From: Salinarimonas soli
GTDB lineage: Bacteria > Pseudomonadota > Alphaproteobacteria > Rhizobiales > Beijerinckiaceae
Direction: 5' to 3'
Assembly: GCF_008386575.1 (NCBI RefSeq)
Contig: NZ_VUOA01000006.1
Coordinates: 93,138 to 157,137, forward strand
Length of the DNA: 64,000 bases
How positions within the stretch are numbered: position 1 is the first letter of the stretch; each line of letters opens with the position of its first letter. Shown here piece after piece: positions 32,316 through 40,742 of this stretch. The notes below the pieces were generated by a model. The model searched no databases and was not told the origin of the DNA. It was given only the letters and a program-made list of their open reading frames with translations. The translations under genes were made by a program, and so were the position numbers.

Positions 32316-33580
32316 GCGGGTCTCGCCGTGTCGCCGTCGTGTCCGCGCCGCGTCAGAAGGCGCAAGAGCCCGGCGCCGAGGCTCACCAGCGCAATGCCAA
32401 TGATCCAGCCCATGGCGTCGCCCGGCCGGAGCGTCAGCCCCGCGAGCCGGAGCGCCCCGCCGCCATGGGCCCGGAACGCAAGCTCCACCAGGAGGACGAT
32501 GCCCGCCGCGAGCACCGCGAAGGCGAGCGCGCCGGAGGCCCAGGCGGGCGCGCGCTCGCGCCAGTCGCCCCGCCGCACCGCCCTTGCGCCGCCCTCCACC
32601 ATGGAGGCGAGGCCGCCGGGGGCGAACATCACGAGGCCCATGAAGAGCAGGCCGACATAAAGCTGCCAACCCTCGGTGTAGTCCGAGAGCATGGATTGCA
32701 TGAGCACGATGAGGACTGCGCCGAGGATCGGGCCATAGAAGGCGCCCAAGCCCCCGATGAAGGCCATGAGCAGCACGTTGCCCGACGTCAGCGCGCCGAA
32801 GATCTGAGGGGTGAGGATCTCGTAGTTCACCGCCGCCATCCCGCCCGCGAGCCCCGCGAACCCTGAGGCCACCATGAACACGAGATAGCGCACCCGCTGC
32901 GGATCGTAGCCGATGAAGGGCACCCGGTCGGGATTGTCGCGCACGGCGAGCGACAGGCGCCCGAGCGGCGTGCGGGTGAAGGCCCACATGGCGAGCGCCG
33001 CGGCGAAGACCCAGAAGGCGATGAACCAATAGACGCCGCCCTGCGGCCCGAGATCGAGCCCGAACAGCATCGGCCCCACCACCCGGTCGCCCTTGATCCC
33101 CTCCTCGCCGCCGAACACGGTGACGAACATCAGCCCCGCCGCCGCGATGAGCTCGCCGATGCCGAGCGTGATCATGGCGAAGGGCGTGCCCGCGCGGCGG
33201 CAGATCGGCCAGCCCAAAACCGCGCCGGCAAGCAGGCCCGCCGCGAAGCCGACGAGGGGCAGGAGGAAGACGGGGACGGGCAGCGCCAGCTTGTCGATCG
33301 CCACCATCATGTGCATGGCCGCGAAGCCGCCAAGCCCGAACCACACCGCATGGCCGAAGGAGAGCATCCCGCCCTGGCCGAGCAGCATGTTGTAGGACAG
33401 GGCGAAGACCACGTTGATGCCGATGGCGTTCATGATCGTGAAGCCCGTGCGCGACGGGAACACGAAGGGCAGCGCGAGGAGGATCGCGGCGCCAAGGAGC
33501 CAGGGCGCCACCGCCGCGAGCGGCGAGGAGCGGACCCCGACGGGGCGCATGGCGGGGAGCGCGCGGTCGATCGCCGTCAT
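32312..33580 (-). CDS. livM: Branched-chain-type ABC transporter permease LivM, C-terminally extended
   Basis: 422-aa permease, longer than the typical 320-360 aa. Core LivM features are present: NVVFALSYNMLLGQGGMLSF early, RRAGTPFAMITLGIGEL and VRDNPDRVPFIGYD in the middle, and AFIGGLGAFYGPILGA. Past about residue 335 there is an extra hydrophobic region with two more possible membrane segments and a basic tail. It overlaps livH and livG by 4 nt each. The extension looks like genuine coding sequence in the same frame. Confidence 0.93.
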   Translation of the reverse strand: MTAIDRALPAMRPVGVRSSPLAAVAPWLLGAAILLALPFVFPSRTGFTIMNAIGINVVFALSYNMLLGQGGMLSFGHAVWFGLGGFAAMHMMVAIDKLALPVPVFLLPLVGFAAGLLAGAVLGWPICRRAGTPFAMITLGIGELIAAAGLMFVTVFGGEEGIKGDRVVGPMLFGLDLGPQGGVYWFIAFWVFAAALAMWAFTRTPLGRLSLAVRDNPDRVPFIGYDPQRVRYLVFMVASGFAGLAGGMAAVNYEILTPQIFGALTSGNVLLMAFIGGLGAFYGPILGAVLIVLMQSMLSDYTEGWQLYVGLLFMGLVMFAPGGLASMVEGGARAVRRGDWRERAPAWASGALAFAVLAAGIVLLVELAFRAHGGGALRLAGLTLRPGDAMGWIIGIALVSLGAGLLRLLTRRGHDGDTARPA

Positions 33581-34515
33581 GTCTCGCGCGCTCCCATGAG
33601 GCCGCGGGGGCGGAAGATCAGGATGAGGACGAGGAGCAGGAAGGGCAGCATCGGGGCGATCTGCGCGAGCGTGATCCCCGTGAGCTCGCCGTGCGGCGCC
33701 ACCGGAATGCCCACGAGGCGCAGCAGGTCGCCGATGGAGGCGCCGACCGCGATGGCGAAGGTCTGGAGCATGCCGATGAGGAGCGAGGCCACGAAGGCCC
33801 CCGTGAGCGAGCCCATGCCGCCGACCACCACCACGACGAAGACGATGGGCCCGAGCGAGTGCGCCATTCCGGGCTCGGTGACGAGGATCGCCCCGCCGAT
33901 GACGCCCGCGAGGCCTGCAAGCGCGCAGCCGATGCCGAACACGGTCATGAAGATGAGCGGCACGTTGTGCCCGAGATGCCCGACCATGTGAGGATGGGTC
34001 AGGGCCGCCTGGATCATCAGCCCCGCCCGCGTGCGCTTCAAGAGCAGCCAGAGCACCCCGAACATCAGGAGCGCGACCACCATCATGAAGACGCGGAAGG
34101 CCGGATAGGTGGTCTCGAACAGGGTGAAGATCGGCTGCGAGAGCACGTCCGGCACCCGGTAGGGCACCGGCTGCTTGCCCCAGAACAGCTTCACGATCTC
34201 CTCGATGAGGTAGGCGAGCCCGAAGGTGAACAGGAGCTCGGCCACGTGGCCGTTGGCGTGGACGGGGCGCAGGCCGTAGCGCTCTACCAGGGCGCCCGCG
34301 ACGCCGACCAGGACGGGGGCGAGGAACAAAGCCGGCCAGAACCCGATCTGCCCGCCCATGGCATAGGCGAGATAGGCGCCCAGCATGTAGAAGCTCGCAT
34401 GGGCGAAGTTGAGCACGCCCATCATCGAGAAGATGAGGGTGAGCCCGCTCGACAGCATGAACAGGAGCAGCCCGTAGAGGAGCCCGTTCAAAAGGGAGAA
34501 GACGACGACTTCCAT
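33577..34515 (-). CDS. livH: Branched-chain-type ABC transporter permease LivH
   Basis: 312-aa permease of normal length with about eight membrane segments. Family landmarks are LLNGLLYGLLLFMLSSGLTL, GVLNFAHASFYMLGAYLAY and VVVGGMGSLTGAFVASLLIG. It is the first membrane gene after the binding protein, with a strong hairpin in the 72-bp gap between them. The stop overlaps the livM start (ATGA). It forms the channel with LivM. Confidence 0.95.
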   Translation of the reverse strand: MEVVVFSLLNGLLYGLLLFMLSSGLTLIFSMMGVLNFAHASFYMLGAYLAYAMGGQIGFWPALFLAPVLVGVAGALVERYGLRPVHANGHVAELLFTFGLAYLIEEIVKLFWGKQPVPYRVPDVLSQPIFTLFETTYPAFRVFMMVVALLMFGVLWLLLKRTRAGLMIQAALTHPHMVGHLGHNVPLIFMTVFGIGCALAGLAGVIGGAILVTEPGMAHSLGPIVFVVVVVGGMGSLTGAFVASLLIGMLQTFAIAVGASIGDLLRLVGIPVAPHGELTGITLAQIAPMLPFLLLVLILIFRPRGLMGARET

Positions 34516-34548
34516 CCAGGACGCCTCCAGGGCCGTTCGTCGGGCGGT

Positions 34549-34573
34549 GCGGCGTCGCGGGTCGCGACGCCGC
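34549..34573 (-). other. Intercistronic hairpin between binding-protein gene and livH
   Basis: A perfect 11-bp inverted repeat (GCGGCGTCGCG / CGCGACGCCGC) with a 3-nt loop lies 14 bp after the binding-protein stop and before livH. In ABC operons such hairpins usually let the binding protein be made in excess, by partial termination or 3'-end protection. There is no T tract, so stabilisation is the likelier effect. Confidence 0.55.
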
Positions 34574-34587
34574 CCCGGTCGGCCGTC

Positions 34588-35808
34588 TCAGCTCGGGCGT
34601 TCCATCTTGCAGGTGGTGGGCGTGCGGGTCGCGTCGGCCTCAATGCGGTAATCCGTCTTGAAACCGAGAGTGGTGCCCTCGACGGTGCGCGCCACCTTGT
34701 CGGAGAGGGTGGAGATGAAGAGCGGCTGGAGGAGCTGGTGGTTGTCGGTCCGCATGGTGACCGTGCCGAGCTCCGTCTTGTGCTCGAGGCCAGACAGGGC
34801 CGCGGCCACCGCCGTCGCGTCGGTGGAGCCCGCCTTGTCGGCGGCGGCCTTCAGCATCTCCATCAGCGTCTTGGCGCGCCAATAATAGAGGTCGTAGCTC
34901 GTCTTCTTCTCGAAGTCGTCCATCAGCGCCGCGGGGGCGCCCTCGACGTTCTCGTGGAACTCGGTGATCTGCTTCACGCGGTCCACCGCGGAAGAGCCCA
35001 TGGCGGTGGGGGCGCCGAGCCCGCCGCCGTAATAGGTGAGGATCGGCACGTTGAAGTTCGCGTCCGCCGCGGCCTTCACGAGAAGGCTCATGTCGGGGCC
35101 CCAATTGCCCGTGATCACGAGGTCGGTGCCCGCCGCCCGCATCTTCGCGACATAAGGAGAGAAGTCCTTCACCTTGCCCAAGGGGTGCAGCTCGTCGCCG
35201 ACGATCTTCACGTCGGGGCGCTTCTTGGCGATCATCGAGCGGGCCGCGGCGGCGACCGCCTTCCCGAAGGAATAATCCTGGCCGATGATGTAGACGTTCT
35301 TGATCGCCTTCTGCTCGGCGAGCCAGTTGGTGAGCGCCTCCATCTTCATGTCGGCGTCCGCGTCGAAGCGGAAATGCCAGTAGCTGCAGCCGTCATTGGT
35401 GAAGACCGGGTCGACGGCGGCGTAGTTGAGGAAGAGCACCCGCTGGTCCGGGTTGCGGCGGTTGTGCTTGTTCACCGCGTCGACGAGGGCGGCCGCCACC
35501 GAGGAGCCGTTGCCCTGGAGAATGAAGCGGGCGCCCTGGTCGACCGCCTTCTGGAACTGGATGAGGCTCTCCTTGGCGTCGACCTTGTTGTCGAGGCCGA
35601 TGATCTCGACCTTCTTGCCGCCCGCGATCCCGCCCGCCTCGTTGATTTTGTTCGCCATGTACTCGAAGTGCTTCAGGCCCTGGTCGCCGACATTGGCGAA
35701 GGGGCCGGAGAGCGGGTCGATATAGGCGATCTTGACCGTCTGGGCGTGCGCCGCAAACGCGGTCATGACGCCGACGGATGCGGCAGCCGCGATGATCTTC
35801 GTCCACAT
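34588..35808 (-). CDS. Branched-chain-type ABC transporter substrate-binding protein
   Basis: 406-aa periplasmic binding protein of the LivK/Peripla_BP_6 class. The signal peptide (MWTKIIAAAASVGVMTAFAA HA) is followed by the family start VKIAYIDPLSGPFANVGDQG and later segments such as FVLQ-like RFILQGNGSS and VYIIGQDYSFGKAVA. It is somewhat longer than the Leu/Ile/Val binding proteins. That class also carries aromatic, dicarboxylic and fatty-acid-like ligands. The neighbouring acyl-CoA genes suggest an organic acid, but this is inference. It is the first gene of the transporter operon, with its promoter in 35809-35938. Confidence 0.93.
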   Translation of the reverse strand: MWTKIIAAAASVGVMTAFAAHAQTVKIAYIDPLSGPFANVGDQGLKHFEYMANKINEAGGIAGGKKVEIIGLDNKVDAKESLIQFQKAVDQGARFILQGNGSSVAAALVDAVNKHNRRNPDQRVLFLNYAAVDPVFTNDGCSYWHFRFDADADMKMEALTNWLAEQKAIKNVYIIGQDYSFGKAVAAAARSMIAKKRPDVKIVGDELHPLGKVKDFSPYVAKMRAAGTDLVITGNWGPDMSLLVKAAADANFNVPILTYYGGGLGAPTAMGSSAVDRVKQITEFHENVEGAPAALMDDFEKKTSYDLYYWRAKTLMEMLKAAADKAGSTDATAVAAALSGLEHKTELGTVTMRTDNHQLLQPLFISTLSDKVARTVEGTTLGFKTDYRIEADATRTPTTCKMERPS

Positions 35809-35901
35809 GCTAGCCTCCCTTGGGGGATCGGATTGACGTTTCCTCTGGTCGTCGCGCCGTTGTCGGCGTCGTATCGTGCGAGCGTAGCGTGTTCCGGGGC
35901 A

Positions 35902-35932
35902 GCCGGGGAGGACCGCTCGCGCCCCTCCCGGC
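35902..35932. terminator. Hairpin between thiolase and transporter genes
   Basis: GCCGGGGAGG and CCCCTCCCGGC form an imperfect stem around a 10-nt loop, just past the thiolase stop (35939, minus strand). A CTTTTCT run follows it in the plus direction only, so it could end plus-strand transcripts or protect the 3' end of the beta-oxidation mRNA. It is not a clean minus-strand terminator. Confidence 0.3.
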
Positions 35933-35938
35933 CTTTTC

Positions 35939-37141
35939 TCACAGCACCTCGAAGAGCCCCGCGGCTCCCATCCCGCCGCCCACGCACATGGTGCAGACGA
36001 CGTACCTGGCGCCGCGCCGCTTGCCCTCGATGAGGGCGTGGCCCACGAGCCGGGCGCCCGACATGCCGTAGGGGTGGCCGATGGAGATGGCGCCGCCGTT
36101 CACGTTGTAGCGCTCGGGATCGATGCCGAGCCGGTCGCGGCAATAGAGCGCCTGGACCGCGAAGGCCTCGTTGAGCTCCCACAGGCCGATGTCGTCGACT
36201 GTCAGCCCGTGCCGCTCCAGGAGCTTCGGCACGGCGAAGACGGGGCCGATGCCCATCTCGTCGGGGTCGCAGCCCGCCACCGCGATGCCGCGATAGGCGC
36301 CGAGCGGCTGGAGCCCGCGGCGCTCAGCCTCCCGGACCTCCATGAGGAGCGAGGCGGAGGCGCCGTCGGAGAGCTGGCTCGCGTTGCCGGCCGTGACGTG
36401 GCGCCCCTCCTTCACCCGCAAGCCGTCCCGAAACACGGGCTTGAGGGCGGCGAGGCTCTCGTAGGTGGTCGAGGGCCGGTTGCCCTCGTCGCGCTCCAGC
36501 GTCACCGCCTGCTCGACGATCTCCCCTGTGTCCTTGTTCTGGACCCGCATCGTGGTGGGCAGCGGCACGATCTCGGCGTCGAAGCGCCCCGCCTGCTGGG
36601 CGATGGCCGTGCGCTGCTGGCTCTGGAAGGCGTACTCGTCCTGCGCCTCGCGGGTGATGCCATAGCGCTCGGCTACCGTCTCGGCGGTCTCCAGCATCGA
36701 CATGTAGAGGTCGGGGCGGTGCTCCTGGAGCCAGGGGTCGCGGGCGCGCCAGCCGTTCTGGTGCTCGTTCTGCACGAGGGAAATCGATTCGAGCCCCCCG
36801 CCTACCACGATGCCCATGCCGTCATGGACGATCTGCTTCGCGGCGGTGGCGATCGCCATCATGCCCGACGCGCATTGCCGGTCGATCGACATGCCCGCCA
36901 CGGTGGGCGGCAGGCCCGCCCGCAGCGCCGCCTGGCGGGCGACGTTGAAGCCCGTGGTGCCCTGCTGGAGCGCCGCGCCGAGCACCACGTCCTCCACCTC
37001 GCCGGGCTCGACGCCCGCCCGGCGCACGGCCTCGGCCACCACGTGGCCGCCGAGCGTCTGCCCCTGCGTGTCGTTGAAGGCGCCCCGATAGGCCTTGCCG
37101 ATCGGCGTGCGCGCCGTCGAGACGATCACCGCTTCCCGCAT
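35939..37141 (-). CDS. Acetyl-CoA C-acyltransferase (thiolase)
   Basis: 400-aa thiolase performing the last thiolytic step of beta-oxidation, or the reverse condensation. The nucleophilic Cys is in [18 protein letters not shown] in [10 protein letters not shown], the His in [17 protein letters not shown] and the second Cys in [14 protein letters not shown] at 37141 shares a base with the SDR stop (TGATG); a GTG one codon earlier is also possible. It is the last gene of a six-gene minus-strand acyl-CoA operon. Chain-length specificity is unknown. Confidence 0.95.
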   Translation of the reverse strand: MREAVIVSTARTPIGKAYRGAFNDTQGQTLGGHVVAEAVRRAGVEPGEVEDVVLGAALQQGTTGFNVARQAALRAGLPPTVAGMSIDRQCASGMMAIATAAKQIVHDGMGIVVGGGLESISLVQNEHQNGWRARDPWLQEHRPDLYMSMLETAETVAERYGITREAQDEYAFQSQQRTAIAQQAGRFDAEIVPLPTTMRVQNKDTGEIVEQAVTLERDEGNRPSTTYESLAALKPVFRDGLRVKEGRHVTAGNASQLSDGASASLLMEVREAERRGLQPLGAYRGIAVAGCDPDEMGIGPVFAVPKLLERHGLTVDDIGLWELNEAFAVQALYCRDRLGIDPERYNVNGGAISIGHPYGMSGARLVGHALIEGKRRGARYVVCTMCVGGGMGAAGLFEVL

Positions 37142-38082
37142 CACGCGCTCTCCTTGTTGCTGAGGCCTAGGGCGATCCCCTCCGCCCGGGCCGCCATGGC
37201 GACGAACTTGTCTGTCTGGGCGAAGGCGTTGGGCAGCGCCTCGGCGCCCTCCATTCCCGCGATCTCGGCAAAGCGCGCCGCGATGGTCTCAGGGGTCCGC
37301 TCGGCCTCCGGCACGTAGACGCCCGGCGTCTCCATGATCCGCGTCACCGCGAAGGCGCCCGCGCCCGCGCACAGGATCGTGCGGGAGGGTGCCTCCTCGC
37401 TTACGAGGTAGAGCACGCCCGGCGTGATCGCCTCCGGCGCCATGAGGGCGAGCCGGTCGGGCGGGATGAGGTCCTGCGTCATGCGGGTCGCGGCCGTGGG
37501 GGCAAGCGTGTTGACCCGGATGCCGTATTTCTCGCCCTCCTGGTGCAGCACGTTCATGAGCCCGACCACGCCCGCCTTTGCGGCCCCGTAATTCGCCTGG
37601 CCGAAATTGCCGTAGAGCCCTGAGGAGGACGATGTCATCACGATGCGGCCGTAGCCTTGCGCACGCATGGTCTCCCACACGGCCTTGCAGCCGTTCACCG
37701 CGCCTATGAGGTGCACCTCGATCACGGCCCGGAAGTCGTCGAGGCTCATCTTGGCGAAGGTCTTGTCGCGCAGGATACCGGCATTGTTGATCAGGATGTC
37801 GACCCGCCCCCACTTGGCCTTGGCACGTTCCACCATGGCCTGCACCTGATCGAACTCCGCGACGTTCGCCCCGTCGGCGATCGCTTCGCCGCCCGCTGCG
37901 CGGATCTCCTCCACCACGGCGCGCGCGGCCTCCGATGAGCCTCCCGTCCCGTCGCGGGCGCCACCCAGATCGTTCACCACCACCCTCGCGCCCCGGGCCG
38001 CGAGGCCTAAGGCATGGGAGCGCCCCAGGCCGTTGCCGGCCCCCGTCACGATGGCGACCCGGTCGTCGAAGCGGATACTCAT
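37141..38082 (-). CDS. SDR-family 3-hydroxyacyl-CoA dehydrogenase (MFE-2-like)
   Basis: 313-aa short-chain dehydrogenase. The NAD-binding GxxxGxG motif is [18 protein letters not shown] is present, and the catalytic Ser with Tyr-x-x-x-Lys is in [21 protein letters not shown]. The pattern [14 protein letters not shown] resembles the dehydrogenase half of peroxisomal multifunctional enzyme 2. This suggests oxidation of (3R)-hydroxyacyl-CoA, consistent with the adjacent MaoC hydratase. A C-terminal extension of about 50 residues is present. It overlaps the MaoC gene upstream (ATGA) and the thiolase downstream. Confidence 0.88.
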   Translation of the reverse strand: MSIRFDDRVAIVTGAGNGLGRSHALGLAARGARVVVNDLGGARDGTGGSSEAARAVVEEIRAAGGEAIADGANVAEFDQVQAMVERAKAKWGRVDILINNAGILRDKTFAKMSLDDFRAVIEVHLIGAVNGCKAVWETMRAQGYGRIVMTSSSSGLYGNFGQANYGAAKAGVVGLMNVLHQEGEKYGIRVNTLAPTAATRMTQDLIPPDRLALMAPEAITPGVLYLVSEEAPSRTILCAGAGAFAVTRIMETPGVYVPEAERTPETIAARFAEIAGMEGAEALPNAFAQTDKFVAMAARAEGIALGLSNKESA

Positions 38083-38570
38083 GGGGTGTCGGTCCCTCCC
38101 AGGATGCTCAAGGTGAGCCAGTCGGCGGCCAGCGCGGGCTTCTCGGCTCCCTCGATCTCGACGCTGACCCGGTGGCGCAGCATGATCTCGGCCGCGGAGC
38201 GGCGGGTCACCTCGATCAACGTGAAGCGCGCCCGCACCCGCGAGCCGGCCCGTACGGGCGAGAGGAAGCGGATGCGGTCGAAGCCGTAATTGATCCCCAT
38301 GGTCCGCCCCTCCACCTCCGGCAGCGCCTCGTAGGCCATGGCCGAGAGGAGCGAGAGGGTGAGGAAGCCGTGGGCGATGGTGCCGCCGAAGGGCGTCTCG
38401 GCGGCGGCCCGCTCGGGGTCGAGGTGGATGAACTGGTGATCGTTCGTCACCTCCGCGAAGGCGTCGATCATCCCCTGGTTCACGCCGTGCCAGCCCGACA
38501 GCCCGGCCTCCTCGCCGATGCGGCCCTCGAGCGCCTCCACGGAAAGGACGGGTTTGGGGGGCAGCGTCAT
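38079..38570 (-). CDS. MaoC-family (R)-specific enoyl-CoA hydratase
   Basis: 163-aa hot-dog-fold hydratase. The catalytic motif with Asp and His (AEVTNDHQFIHLDPERAA) and the GTIAHGFLTLSLLSAMAYEA stretch are typical of single-domain MaoC/PhaJ-like enzymes that hydrate enoyl-CoA to the (R)-3-hydroxyacyl form. ATG 38570 overlaps the stop of the preceding SDR gene by 4 nt, and its stop overlaps the next SDR start. It fits stereochemically with the MFE-2-like SDR. Confidence 0.9.
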   Translation of the reverse strand: MTLPPKPVLSVEALEGRIGEEAGLSGWHGVNQGMIDAFAEVTNDHQFIHLDPERAAAETPFGGTIAHGFLTLSLLSAMAYEALPEVEGRTMGINYGFDRIRFLSPVRAGSRVRARFTLIEVTRRSAAEIMLRHRVSVEIEGAEKPALAADWLTLSILGGTDTP

Positions 38571-39391
38571 GCCTCCTCCCCGCCGAACAGGTCGTGGCCG
38601 GTCTCGACGCCGATGCCGCCGTCGATGGGCAGGATCGCGCCCGTCGTGTAGGCGCCGCCCCGGCCGCACAGGAACAGGAGCGCTCCCGCGATGTCGTCGG
38701 GCCGGCCGATGCGCCCCAGCGGCACGCCGGCGGAGACCCGGGCGCGGCGCTCCTCGTCCTCCGTGGCGAAGGCCATCATCCGGCTCTGGAAGGGGCCGGG
38801 CGCGAAAGCGTTCACGGTGATCCGGTCGCCCGCGAGCTCCTTGGCCAGGATGCGGGTGAGATGATGCACAGCGGCCTTGGAGGCGGCGTAGGAATAGGCC
38901 CCGTCGCCGAGCGGCTGCGCGCCCATCACGGAGCCTAGGTTGATCACCCGGGCCGGATCGTCGTCGGACGCGGCGGCGCGCAGCAGCGGGAGCAGGCGCT
39001 GCGTCAGCGTGAAGAGGCCCGCGACGTTGACCGAGAACACGCCCTCCCAGGCCTTGTGCGGGAAGGTGTCGAGAGGCTGGCCCCAGGTCTTGCCGGCATT
39101 GTTGACGAGGATGTGGAGCCGGTCGCCCCGCGCCCGCACGGCATCGACCAGCGCCGCGACGCCGGCGTCCGTGCCGACGTCGCCCGCGAACCCGTCCGCG
39201 CGGCCCGGTGCCCCGAGCCCGTTGAGCTCGGCCGCCACCGCCTCGCAGGCGTCGCCTTTGCGCGAGGCGATGAGCACGTGGCCGCCCGCCCGCACCAAAG
39301 CCTCGGCGATCATGCGTCCGATGCCGGTGGCGCCGCCCGTGACGAGGGCCGTCTTGCCTGCCACGGAAAAGAGGCCTTCGAGATAGGTCAT
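38567..39391 (-). CDS. SDR-family oxidoreductase
   Basis: 274-aa short-chain dehydrogenase. It has the cofactor motif TGGATGIGRMIAEALV, NNAGKTWG, and catalytic Ser plus YSYAASKAAVHHL (Tyr-x-x-x-Lys). A C-terminal GGAYTTGAILPIDGG region is typical of classical SDRs. The start at 39391 (MTYLEGLFSVAGKTA) was chosen over longer versions. The operon contains two SDRs, so one may act on a ring or side-chain hydroxyl rather than on the 3-hydroxyacyl group. Overlap with the MaoC gene indicates coupling. Confidence 0.88.
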   Translation of the reverse strand: MTYLEGLFSVAGKTALVTGGATGIGRMIAEALVRAGGHVLIASRKGDACEAVAAELNGLGAPGRADGFAGDVGTDAGVAALVDAVRARGDRLHILVNNAGKTWGQPLDTFPHKAWEGVFSVNVAGLFTLTQRLLPLLRAAASDDDPARVINLGSVMGAQPLGDGAYSYAASKAAVHHLTRILAKELAGDRITVNAFAPGPFQSRMMAFATEDEERRARVSAGVPLGRIGRPDDIAGALLFLCGRGGAYTTGAILPIDGGIGVETGHDLFGGEEA

Positions 39392-39401
39392 GGCCGCCCC
39401 G

Positions 39402-40538
39402 CTAGAAGCAGCGCAGGCGCGCGATGCGCCCGGCATGGAAGGAGGCGTCGCCGAGCCACTCGCCGGCGACCCGGGCGCGTTTCATGAACAGGCCGATATC
39501 GACCGCGTCCGTCATGCCGATCCCGCCATGCATCTGCACCGCCTCGGCGACCGCGAGCCGCGCCACCTCCCCCGCCTTCGCCTTGGCGAGGCTGACGAGG
39601 AAGCCGGCGCCCGTCGGGTCCCGGTCGAGGGCTTGGCCCCCCGCGAGCACGGCGGATTTCGCGACCTCGATCTCGCAATAGAGATGCGCCGCCCGGTGCT
39701 GCAGCGCCTGGAAGGAGCCGATCGGCCGGCCGAACTGCGTGCGCTCGCGCAGGTAACCGAGCGTGCGGGCGAAGCTCTCCTGCGCGATGCCCGACATCTC
39801 GGCCGCAAGCCCCGCGCGCCCGGCGCCGAGCACCGTCTCCAGCAGCTCGAAGGCGCCGCCGACAGGGCCGAGCGCGTCCGCCTCGTCGACCTGCACGCCG
39901 TCGAGGGTCAGGCGGGCGGCGTTGCGGCTGTCGACCATGAGCGTCCGCTCGATGTCGAGGCCCTGCGCCCGCGCGTCCACGACGAAAAGCGAGAGGCCCT
40001 CCGCCTCGCCCGGCTCCCCGCCGGTGCGGGCCGCGACGATGATCGCGTCGGCGCCGACGGCGTCGGCCACGAAGGTCTTGTGCCCGTCGAGGCGAAAGCC
40101 GTTGCACGAGGCCTGCGCCCGGAGCGCTGTGCCGGCGGGATCGTGCTTGCGGGCCTCGTCCACGGCGACCGCGATCACCGCCTCGCCCGCCGCGATGGCC
40201 GGCAGCCAGCGCGCCTGCTGGCCCGGGCCGCCGCCGCGCCGGATCGCGGTCGCGGCCATGATGGCGGTGGAGATGTAGGGCGAGGCGGCAAGCGTGCGGC
40301 CCATCTCCTGACAGACGAGGCCCGCCCCCATATGGCCGAAATCGAGGCCCCCGTGCTCCTCGGGGATAAGGATCCCCGTCCAGCCGAGCTCCGCCATCGC
40401 CCGCCACAGGTCACGGCTGTAACCCAGCTCGTCCCGGGCATCGCGCAAGGCGCGCAGCTGGGAGACGGGCGCGGATTCGGACAGGAACCCCCGCGCCGCC
40501 TCCTGGAGCATCCCCTGCTCCTCGGTGAGGGTCAGCAT
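39402..40538 (-). CDS. Acyl-CoA dehydrogenase, small/non-catalytic-type subunit
   Basis: 378-aa acyl-CoA dehydrogenase-fold protein. The FAD-related C-terminal motifs are seen (RERTQFGRPIGSFQALQHRA, AVQMHGGIGMTDAVDIGLFM). The end of the sequence lacks the usual E-G-T catalytic segment and reads RVAGEWLGDASFHAGR. This is the pattern of PimD/FadE-type small subunits that need a partner carrying the base. The partner is the next gene upstream in the operon. ATG 40538 was chosen; a longer frame upstream consists of translated repeat DNA. Confidence 0.88.
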   Translation of the reverse strand: MLTLTEEQGMLQEAARGFLSESAPVSQLRALRDARDELGYSRDLWRAMAELGWTGILIPEEHGGLDFGHMGAGLVCQEMGRTLAASPYISTAIMAATAIRRGGGPGQQARWLPAIAAGEAVIAVAVDEARKHDPAGTALRAQASCNGFRLDGHKTFVADAVGADAIIVAARTGGEPGEAEGLSLFVVDARAQGLDIERTLMVDSRNAARLTLDGVQVDEADALGPVGGAFELLETVLGAGRAGLAAEMSGIAQESFARTLGYLRERTQFGRPIGSFQALQHRAAHLYCEIEVAKSAVLAGGQALDRDPTGAGFLVSLAKAKAGEVARLAVAEAVQMHGGIGMTDAVDIGLFMKRARVAGEWLGDASFHAGRIARLRCF

Positions 40539-40563
40539 GCGCCCCTCTCCGTCAACGCGAGCC

Positions 40564-40721
40564 CCCCTCCCCCTTGCGGGGAGGGGTTGGGGGTGGGGGT
40601 CGCAAAGTCGGAGCTGGGGATCGGGAGTTGGAGCACGCACGTCCGTACAGGCTTCATCCTGAAACGACGCAGGTTGGCGTCCCGACCCCCACCCCTAACC
40701 CCTCCCCGCAAGGGGGAGGGG
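40564..40721. repeat. 158-bp interspersed element, copy 1 (39-bp terminal inverted repeats)
   Basis: Two 39-bp arms (40564-40602 and 40683-40721) are inverted copies matching at 38 of 39 positions. Each arm contains its own hairpin (CCCCTCCCCC / GGGGAGGGG type). The 80-bp core is related to that of copy 2 at 43110-43264, in the opposite orientation (shared AAAGTCGGAGCTGG and GAGCACGCACG). It lies between the two acyl-CoA dehydrogenase genes. It has no coding capacity and is MITE- or BIME-like. Confidence 0.85.
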
Positions 40722-40742
40722 AACGCGCGTGTCGCTCTCATC

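Noticed and set aside
33691-36033. A 780-codon plus-strand frame across livH and the binding-protein gene
   Set aside because: Composition typical of an antisense shadow; it would cover two genes whose products are clearly recognisable.
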